From: Microplitis mediator
Lineage: Eukaryota; Arthropoda; Insecta; Hymenoptera; Braconidae
NCBI RefSeq assembly: GCF_029852145.1
Contig: NC_079971.1
Location: forward strand, 1,922,001-1,986,000
Reading direction: 5' to 3'
DNA: 64,000 nt
Below the pieces are notes generated by a model. That model had not been told where the DNA came from. It did no database searches and worked only from the letters and a program-made list of their open reading frames with translations. Every line of letters starts with the position of its first letter. Positions within the stretch are counted from its first letter, which is position 1. The position numbers and the translations under genes were made by a program. This document shows positions 56,365-64,000 of the stretch, piece by piece.

Positions 56365-58181
56365 TTAATTAATACGGGACTTGAGTAATTTCGGTGGGAT
56401 ACCGAGGGCAGTAATTTCTTTGTCAGTCATTGATATCAAGTTTGGATAGTAATGGAAAACAGCTTCCCAACATATGTCTTCGAGTGTGGGAATCCTGAGC
56501 CAAGTTGAGTGTAAAGAAGAAATGCGAGTTTTCTAAATAAATCATCATAATTCATTACTCAATCATTAATAGCATTCACAATTAACAATCCCTGGCGGTT
56601 TTGAATCACCCTGGAAACATCCTGGAATCTCGGTGGATCCACGATGGGTTTTTTTTTTTCATTTTATCACCATGATTCCACGTACACCGCGTAATTACCG
56701 CAGATACACCGTGGAATCTCGGTGAATATGCCGTGGAATCATGGTGGGTACACCGTGTAACCATCATGGAATCAGGGTGGATCCACGGTGGGTTTTTTTT
56801 CATTTTATCACCGTGATTCCACGATGGTTACACGGTGTACCCACCATGATTCCACGTACACCGCGTAATTACCGCGGATACACCGTGGAATCTCGGTGAA
56901 TACACCGCGGAATCATGGTGGGTACACTGTGTAACCATCGTGGAAACACCGTGGAATCAGGGTGATAAAATGGCACAAACCCACCGTGTAACCACCCTGG
57001 ATCGACCGTGATTCCACCGTGTTTCCACTCCCAGGGTGATTCAAAACCGCCAGGGATTGTATATTAATTAAATAATAAATACTTTTTCCGGGTCATCACC
57101 AAAAATATCTCCACCAAATGTAAATAATTTTCCAGCAGGAGAAATACCCATTGAATGATTTTCAATGTGTTGAGGTAAGACAGTACCAAATCTTTCGAGA
57201 CACGTCCATTTTAAACTCGTGAGATTCAATCTCCAGACATCATTCAAGGCATCATTACAGACATCATTGAATATTTCATTGAAGGCATCATTATAATCAA
57301 CTGTTCCTCCAGATATTATAACATTTTCTTCACCAGAATCTGGGTCAGTGTAACTCGTTACTGCGAAATCTCCTCTTTGAGTTGGAAAATGCGGCATGTG
57401 ATTTTCATCACCAAGAGTGTTAACTGTTTTCCAGCAGCAGTTTTCTAAATCAAATGCCGGAATACGCTAAAATAAAAAATTTCACATAAATATTTTCCTT
57501 TAGAAAAAAATTTTTCAGCGTGATGAAATTGCTTACGAGAAAAGAAAATGGATTCTGTCCGGGACCTTGATAATCACCACCGAATATATAAATCATATTG
57601 TTCCCATAAACTAAAGTATGACCTACTCTACCAATTGGTTCATTGGCATCAACTCCTTGACAGATATAAACTATTTCCCATACAAGATTTTCCATATTTA
57701 ATTTATATACATCGGAAAAATCACCAACTTCTCTCGTGATACCGACAGTATACAAATATTTTCCATGATTAATTAAATTAAGTGCAAATGAAGGCTGCGG
57801 AATTTGTCCACTCGCGCCCTGGACAAGAATATACTCGGTGTTTAAATCACAAATATGTAATTGACATTTGCGACTTGACGGTTCGTCTTCGAAAGGTGTT
57901 GAGCAAACAACTAAATAATTTGATTCATTAATAGTACCAAGAATTGAATCATCATCATCATGTAATTGTCTTGAAATACTTTCATTCCTTATTAATCTCC
58001 ATTGTTGTCCAGCTAAATTGTACGCCCAGATGTAATGAAATTCTACATGATGTGTATAGTCGCGTTGGTAAATATATAAATTTTTACCATCACATCGTAC
58101 ATTTGCGTCCGTTCTTCCTTTAGGATTTACAATACTGTTTAAAGAGTGTTCAGTAAAGACATGCGGCTTGAATATATACAT
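56365..58181 (-). CDS. Kelch-repeat protein 2 (KLHDC10-type)
   Basis: Three exons, 58181-57537, 57466-57083 and 56532-56365, join to 1197 nt (398 residues). Kelch blocks include LINHGKYLYTVGITREVGDF with DVYKLNMENLVWEIVY, GHTLVYGNNMIYIFGGDYQG, VIISGGTVDYND with DVWRLNLTSLKWTCL and KLFTFGGDIFG. The last exon contains IPTLEDICWEAVFHYYP, which fits the Elongin BC-box consensus (S/T/P)L-x3-C-x3-hydrophobic, and then a Cul2-box-like LGIPPKLL. The predicted role is a substrate receptor of a Cullin-2 ubiquitin ligase. Exon 2 has a local FNEIFNDVCNDALNDV repeat not seen in the paralogues. Confidence 0.85.
56586..57059. mobile_element. 474-bp element with about 30-bp inverted ends and a GC-rich CACCGTGGAATC core
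   Basis: The left end reads CAATCCCTGGCGGTTTTGAA and the right end is its reverse complement. The interior is made of direct and inverted repeats of ACACCGTGGAATC and ACCATGATTCCACG in strong contrast to the AT-rich surroundings. No ORF of substance is present. It sits in the second intron of kelch gene 2 and is absent from the equivalent introns of genes 3 and 4. Confidence 0.88.
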
Positions 58182-58433
58182 TTTTTAAATAATTAAACAA
58201 CTTTTTTATTAAATTCTTATTCAAAGGAATTTATTTTTTTTGGTTAGCGTCTTTTTATATTATTTTTTTCTGCTTTGTTGGCTAACGGTCCTCCAGTGCC
58301 ATGTGCTTGTATCTGCTGGTTAACTTCTTTTGTTAATACAAAACGCACATAGATATATCTGCAACAGTGACCTCAGTGCAATTAATCCTCTGTAAAACAA
58401 GAAAATTAATTATTATAAATTTATTTTCACGAT

Positions 58434-58747
58434 ACCTGAACCGGAAGTGTAAATTACTGGCCTGTTTGGAGGGAAGATACGTTCTTTTCTCTGCTGAGAA
58501 AACAATTGATGATAAAAATTAACGCATGCGCCATTCTTCAGACAAACGGAGGCAGAAATTTAAACTTTCAAATAAAGATCTGGTGAAACAGTAAATTGGG
58601 TGACGAGGAATGAAACAAAACGATTTTAGATCAGGGTGAAGGTGGCTGACATCACCCGCAGTCCAACTTGAGTATAGAGGCGGGTAGGGTTCAATGAGAC
58701 AGAAGTTTATTGAACAGAATTGTTATTACGGACACTCTGTTTACCTA
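58434..58747 (-). promoter_or_regulatory. Conserved upstream cassette of kelch gene 2
   Basis: A block of about 313 bp shared almost unchanged with 62376-62691 upstream of kelch gene 3. It contains TTAACGCATGCGCCATTC, GAAGGTGGCTGACATCACCC and ACGGACACTCTGTTTACCTA. Its position upstream of the start codon suggests promoter and 5' UTR. Confidence 0.6.
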
Positions 58748-59185
58748 CCCAGACAGCATTCAAGTCAGAATGACTGCTTTACGAAGTATTTTTGAAGGAG
58801 TCTTCAAGAAGTCTTATAATGACTTCTTAAAGGTGTCATTTTTAAGAACTCTTAATTAAGAGTTCTTGAAGACTCCATAAATAAGACGTCAGTTTAGTGA
58901 CGTCTTAATGTATTATTTTTTTAACTTTTTTGAAGTCAAAATGAAGTCAAAATTAGGAACTCCTTAAGACATCATGGTAAGTTCATTCTGAAGTCTTATT
59001 TGCGGAGTCAAAAAAAAATAACTCTTTGAGAACTCTTTTTAAAGACGTCTTACTGAGTTCGTTAGGTGGCGCATTCGACATCTTAAGAACTTCTTAAAGA
59101 CTTCTTTAAGATGTTGATAAGACGTCCAAATCATAAATAGGAACTCATTCAGAACTCATCAAGACGTCATGTTGCTATCTGGGTA
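58746..59185. mobile_element. 440-bp TA-flanked element with CCCAGA ends, empty site available
   Basis: The ends read TACCCAGACAGCA and, inverted, TACCCAGATAGCA. The interior is rich in GACTTCTT/AAGAAGTC repeats. At the paralogous position (about 62688) the flanking TTTACCTA and GT-GTCTACAGACTTTCATT are joined without the element. Confidence 0.85.
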
Positions 59186-59239
59186 GTGGTCTACAGACTT
59201 TCATTCCCGATGAAAAAAAGTTTACAATTATATATAGAC

Positions 59240-59516
59240 TATATATGGTTACCTGACCGTTGATCCAAAGACGATTGATCCTTGCGATAATGGATCCACC
59301 GATAAAATATACTCACACACATATAAATGTGAAAAAATACTCCCTTTTTTCACTAATTTTGTGTGCGTGTAACATATATAGGGTGACACGACCGATGACC
59401 CAAAGACAACTGATGCCCGACAATTGGTTCCGACAATTGATCCTTGCGACGATTGATCCGACGATAAAATATACTCACACACATATAAATGTGAAAAATT
59501 TTTGTGTGAATATATT
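59240..59516. repeat. Direct repeat of a block of about 60-100 bp
   Basis: GATAAAATATACTCACACAC followed by ATATAAATGTGAAAAA occurs at about 59301 and 59463. Each copy is preceded by related GATTGATCC motifs. Confidence 0.75.
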
Positions 59517-59519
59517 TTT

Positions 59520-60254
59520 TACTCTCTAAAACTAAATAAGTGAAAATTTCACTAATTGAAATAGTGATCTTAAAATTCACTACAAAATTAGTGATTTTGA
59601 ATTAGATTCACTAATTCATTAGTGATTCCCCGAATTCTACAATGATTACTAGTGGCGCCTCGCTTAAGGACTTTTTATTCTATCATTGAATTATCAAATT
59701 CAGGGCAAAATTAATTACGATAATTTTTAAATACAACTGAACAGTATTAATTCAAGTAAGTTAATTAAATAAAACCTAATTTAGTTGCTAAATAATACAT
59801 CTTGTTATTTTTTAATAGCTTTATATTTTTACTCCAACTTTTTTTACCGAACCTGAATCAAAACCATCATTGACAATAGATTCAGGTTATGAGTTATAAT
59901 TATGATATAAATATTTACCGTATGAAAGTAATTTTAATTGTTAATTTAGTCGATCAAGTTGCTAAAAAAATTTTATAATCAATTACAAATAATAATCATA
60001 ATAATAATAATATTTTGATACAATATTATTAGCAACGATACAATATTTTTCCAAATAAATCCTCGTCAACAAGTGAATTAGTACATTTTTGACTAATTCA
60101 ATCAGTGAAATTTTCACTAATTCTATATGTTGTTTTTTTTACTAATTCAAAAAGTGAATAGTCACTAATTCATAGTCGTATACTTTGGACAATTTAGATT
60201 AGTGAATATTCACAAGTAATTAGTGGTTTTTCACTAATTTAGTTTTAGAGAGTA
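59520..60254. mobile_element. 735-bp TA-flanked inverted-repeat element
   Basis: The left end TACTCTCTAAAACTAAATAA is matched by the inverted right end TACTCTCTAAAACTAAATTA. Both continue with AGTGAAA. The interior carries many CACTAATT motifs. There is no coding capacity. Confidence 0.87.
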
Positions 60255-60425
60255 TATAATTGGATAGAAAAAATGGCCCGATCCAATTGTATACAATTTG
60301 TATAGAAATTGTATACAATTCTATATATTGCAATTATATAGACTTGTATACATTTTGTATAGAATTGTATACAATTTTTATAGTTGTATACAATTGGATC
60401 GGGCCATTTTTTGTATATAATTTTA
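60254..60425. repeat. Palindrome abutting the 735-bp element
   Basis: ATGGCCCGATCCAATTGTAT at 60274 is the inverse of ATACAATTGGATCGGGCCAT ending near 60406, with GTATA-rich sequence between. It is probably another small foldback element. Confidence 0.8.
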
Positions 60426-60465
60426 TACAATTGTATAAAATCTTTTTTCACCGGGTTGTCGGGGT

Positions 60466-60560
60466 AAAATAGGCTGTTTTCATGTTCGTAAGAAAAATAG
60501 TAATTCAAGAAAGAAAAAAGATAATTTTTAGTAAAAATTAAAAACAAACTATCTACTCAG
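60466..60560 (+). pseudogene. Decayed 3' part of the small cationic peptide gene
   Basis: TAGGCTGTTTTCATGTTCGT and AGAAAAATAGTAATTCAAG align with TAGGATGCTTTCGTATTCGT and AGGAGAAGTAATAATTGAGG at 55981-56021. The homology continues into the 3' flank. The signal-peptide part is missing. Confidence 0.65.
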
Positions 60561-60734
60561 TGACATAGATTATTAGACAATAAAAAACAAGACATAAAAT
60601 TTTTTAGTACATTTTTTATTATAGAAAAGTAACAGTAAACTTGAAATATGATTTTAAATGAATTTATAAACATTATAATTTTAAATGCCAGTGACTTATA
60701 AATAGAAAAAATGAATTTACTTATAAGTATTTTA

Positions 60735-62117
60735 TTAATTAATACGCGACTTGAGTAACTGCAATGGAATTCCGAGGGAAATGATTTCTTTGTCAGTCAT
60801 TGATTTCAAGTTTGGAAAGTAATGAAACACAGCTTCCCAGCAAATGTCTGTGAGTTTGGGAATCCTGACCCAAGTTGAGTATAAGGCAGATTTGCGAGTT
60901 TTCTAAAATAAATTACCAGTTTTAATTATTCAAACATCAATAGCATCAACAAGTAAGAATTGTAAATAAATTAAATGATAAATACTTGTTCCACGGTATG
61001 ATCAAAAATATGTTCATCAAATATAAACAATTTTCCAGCAGGAGAAATGGTTATTGAATGATACTCAATGTGAGAAGGTAAGACAGTACCAAATCTCTCG
61101 AGACACGTCCATTTTAAATTTGTGAGATTCAATCTCCAGACATCATAAAACTTAAAACAGCCACGCTTATGGAATATAAGCCCACCGTTATTATTATATT
61201 TAAAATCTGCTCCTCCAGATATTATTACGTTGATTTCATCAGAATCTGGATCAGTATAACTCGTTACACCGAATCCTTCTCTTTCAGCTGGATATTGCGG
61301 TGTGTGATTTTCATCACCATAAGTGTCAACTTTTTTCCAGCAGCTTTTTTCCAAATCAAACGCCGATATTTTCTAAAATAAAACATTTTACATAAATATT
61401 GGTTTTTATAAAAAAATTTATCAACGTTATAAAAGTGCTTACGAGAAACGAAGATGAACCCTTTCTGTTACCACAATTACAATTACCGAATATATAAATC
61501 ATATTGTTACTATAAACTAAAGTATGTTCCAATCCACCAACTGGTTCATTAGCATCAAGTCCTCGACAGGTATAGACAATTTCCCATACACCATTTTCCA
61601 TATTTAATTTACGTACATCTAAAAAGCTTTCAGAAACTTCGCTATGAATTCCGATGTTATACAAATATTTTCCATGGCGAATGAAATTATGTCGACGAGA
61701 ATGATTGGGAATTTGTTTACTTATACTTCGAACAAGACTACTTTTACTATTCAAGTCAAACACATGTAATTGACATGTAGGGCTTGATAGTTCCTCATTG
61801 AAAGTACTTTGTACGTCGTATTGGTCTTGTAGTGTGGAAATAACTAAATAATTTGATTCAAAAGCAGTACCAGCAATTACATCATAAGTGATTAAATCTG
61901 GTAATTCATATAGACGCCTTATTGATGACAATAATCTCCATTGTTGTCCAGTTAAATTGTACTCCCAGATATTATGAAATTCGCTACCCCATTCAATCAC
62001 GTCGTTAAAATATAAATTTTTACTATTACAGCATAATATTACGTCCATTCTTCCTTCAGGTTTTGTAATACTGTACAAAGAGCGTGCAGTTAACACGTGC
62101 GGCTTGAATGCGTACAT
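60735..62117 (-). CDS. Kelch-repeat protein 3 (KLHDC10-type)
   Basis: Three exons, 62117-61443, 61372-60986 and 60902-60735, join to 1230 nt (409 residues). The start was chosen at MYAFKPHVLTARSL to match gene 2 (MYIFKPHVFTEHSL). Kelch features include IRHGKYLYNIGIHSEVSES, DVRKLNMENGVWEIVY, HTLVYSNNMIYIFGNCNCG and DVWRLNLTNLKWTCL. Several canonical double-Gly motifs are altered (FGNCN for FGG, FDEHIF for FGGDIF), so some blades may be degenerate. The last exon keeps the BC-box-like KLTDICWEAV and LGIPLQLL. It is closest to gene 4. Confidence 0.83.
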
Positions 62118-62375
62118 TTTCAAAATAATTATTAAACTTTTTTATTAATTTTTAAAATAATTAAAAAAATCAAAATCTCCGCGCAATTTTTATTGATAAA
62201 TTAAAATCTTATTTGAAGTAATTTATTTTATTTTTTTATGGATCACTTCAAAGGTTTACTTGTTTTATTAATACGAAACGCACGTGGATATCTCGACATC
62301 GGCGACTTCAGTAAAAAAAATGGGCCCTATAACTAGAAAATCAATTATTAAAATCTTTAACTCATTTTCACCCCA

Positions 62376-62691
62376 CCTGACCGGAAGTGCAAATTTCTGC
62401 TTTGCTCGGAGGGAAGATAGTCGTTCTTTTCTCTGCTGAGAAAAAGGAAATGATAGAAATTAACGCATGCGCCATTCATCAGACAAACAGAGGCAAAAAT
62501 TTAAACTTTCAGATACAGATCTGGTGAAATGGTAAATTTTGTCACTAGGAATGAAGCAAAACGATTTAAAATCAGGGTGAAGGTGGCTGACATCACCCGC
62601 AGTCCAACTTGAGTATATAGGCGGGCAGGGTTCATTGAGACAGAAGTTTATTGAACAGGATTGTTATTACGGACACTCTGTTTACCTAGTT
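62376..62691 (-). promoter_or_regulatory. Conserved upstream cassette of kelch gene 3
   Basis: The paralogue of 58434-58747, with the same order of motifs. It runs directly into the decayed peptide-gene sequence of the next duplication unit (GGCTGTTTTCATTTTGTAAG near 62720). Confidence 0.6.
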
Positions 62692-62711
62692 GTCTACAGA
62701 CTTTCATTGTT

Positions 62712-62800
62712 GGGGTAGAATAGGCTGTTTTCATTTTGTAAGAAAAATAGTAATTAAAGAAAAAAAAAAGACAATTTTTAATACAAATTACAAATAACCG
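62712..62800 (+). pseudogene. Second decayed 3' part of the small cationic peptide gene
   Basis: TAGGCTGTTTTCATTTTGTA and AGAAAAATAGTAATTAAAG match the 60466 relic and the intact gene at 55981. The signal-peptide part is again missing. Confidence 0.62.
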
Positions 62801-62993
62801 GTCTACTCAGTGACATACATTATTGTAGAATAAGAAATAAGACATTCAATTTTTAAGTACAATTTTTATTATAAAAAAGTAAGAGTAAACTTTAAAAATG
62901 ATAAATTTGGTTTAAAATAAATTTATGAACATTATAATTTTAAATGCCAGTGACTTATAAATAAAAAAAATGAATTTACTTATAAGTATTTTA

Positions 62994-64000
62994 TTAATTA
63001 ATACGCGACTTGAATGACTGCAATGGAATTCCGAGGGAAATGATTTCTTTGTCAGTCATTGATTTCAAGTTTGGAAAGTAATGTAAAACAGCTTCCCAGC
63101 AAATGTCTGTGAGTTTGGGAATCCTGACCCAAGTTGAGTATAAGGCAGAATTGCAAGTTTTCTAAAATAAATTACCAGTTTTAATTATTCAAACATTAAT
63201 AGCATCAACAAGTAATAATTGTAAATAAAATAAATGATAAATACTTGTTCCTTGTCATTATCAGAAATATGTTCATCAAATATAAACAATTTCCCAGTAG
63301 GAGAAATGGTTGTTGAATGGTCACTAACGTGACGAGGTAAGACAATACCAAATCTCTGGAGATACGACCATTTTAAACTTGTGAGATTCAATCTCCAGAC
63401 ATCACTAAAACCAATCAAGAGAGCTCTATGGAATCTTTCCCGACCTTCATCGTCAATCTTATATTCGTATTTAAAATCTGCTCCTCCAGATATTATCACG
63501 TTTGTTTCACCAGAATCTGGATCAGTATAACTCGTTACACTGAATCCTTCTCTACCAGTTGGATATCTCGGTGTGTGATTTTCATCACCATCACCATGAG
63601 TGTCTATTTTTTTCCAGCAGCAATTTTGCAAATCAAACGCCGATATTTTCTGAAATAAAACATTTTACATTAATTTTGGTTTTTATTAAAAAATTTATCA
63701 ACGTTATAAAAGTGCTTACGGGAAACGAAAATGGACCTTTTCCAGGGCGAAGATCATAACCACCGAATATATAAATCATATTGTTACCATAAACTAAAGT
63801 ATGATACCATCTACCAACTGGTTCATTAGCATCAAGTCCTCGGCAGGTGTAAACAATTTCACATACATCATTTTCCATATTTAATTTATATACATCGGAA
63901 AATAGTCCACCATCTCTGCTGACTCCGACAGTATACAAATATTTTCCATGGCGAATGAAATTATGTGGAAATGAAGGATTTGGAATTCGTCCACTTGTCC
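62994..64000 (-). CDS. Kelch-repeat protein 4 (KLHDC10-type), 5' end outside the window
   Basis: Exon 3 is 63161-62994, exon 2 is 63649-63245 and exon 1 runs from 63720 past the window end. Visible kelch sequence includes IRHGKYLYTVGVSRDGGLFS, DVYKLNMENDVCEIVY, HTLVYGNNMIYIFGGYDLRP and DVWRLNLTSLKWSYL. The last exon keeps KLTDICWEAVLHYFP (BC-box-like) and LGIPLQSF. Its 3' flank is almost identical to that of gene 3, so the duplication is recent. The start and first kelch blade lie beyond position 64000. Confidence 0.83.

Noticed and set aside
60245..60547. Tyr/Ile-rich ORFs around the GTATA palindrome
   Set aside because: They are translations of a palindromic TATA-rich repeat.
42049..64000. 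Possible polydnavirus or other viral genes in the secreted-protein and kelch clusters
   Set aside because: All genes have ordinary cellular intron-exon structures or host-type families. No viral structural or replication genes were seen.

Overview
The window is eukaryotic nuclear DNA from an insect, most likely a hymenopteran and plausibly a parasitoid wasp. The base composition is very AT-rich, the genes are compact with GT-AG introns often of 60-100 bp, the conserved genes are animal housekeeping genes, and short palindromic transposons are very dense. Placing it in a parasitoid lineage is an inference. I saw no polydnavirus genes, no rRNA and no convincing tRNA. Exon structures were assembled by hand from splice signals, and each joined reading frame was checked for divisibility by three and conservation of family motifs.

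Layout, left to right. CIR1 (858-3169, minus) carries a palindromic element in an intron. A THAP/MYND zinc-finger gene (5797-14535, plus) has two phase-compatible alternative first coding exons, only one of which encodes the THAP domain. MZT2 (16435-16707, plus) sits between repeat copies. Two tandem secreted ZP-like genes (17272-19359, minus) are followed by RNase H1 (19765-21172, minus), which is head-to-head with a domesticated ISXO2/Merlin-type transposase gene (22129-25306, plus). The FGGY kinase (27403-29345, minus) is head-to-head with POP5 (30566-31892, plus). A 1051-residue coiled-coil protein gene (33907-41431, plus) has a 4.2 kb intron that hosts a minus-strand pair of ORFs sharing one frame. 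Three small secreted-protein genes with a shared YDQRQ motif follow (42049-44638, minus).

From 44880 to 50087 lies a rearranged segment. The 3' half of NTHL1 is duplicated as a fragment (44880-45550). Next come orphan exons of an unidentified gene, a truncated intronless NAP1-like ORF and a long gene-poor stretch, and then the intact NTHL1 (49540-50746, minus). The right quarter (51634-64000) is a tandem array of four minus-strand kelch genes of KLHDC10 type. Each has three exons with both introns in phase 0, and three of the four keep an Elongin-BC-box-like motif in the last exon. A small cationic secreted peptide gene lies next to the second kelch gene, and decayed pieces of it recur beside the third and fourth, so it marks the duplication unit.

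Repeats are the other main content. About 20 copies or partial copies of one short family with ends like ATGATCCTGAAGTTAGC are scattered through introns and intergenic DNA, including a three-copy tandem array. At least eight further palindromic or terminal-inverted-repeat elements of 440-890 bp belong to several families. Three have TTAA-like ends and three have TA-type ends. One of the latter can be compared with an unoccupied paralogous site inside the window.
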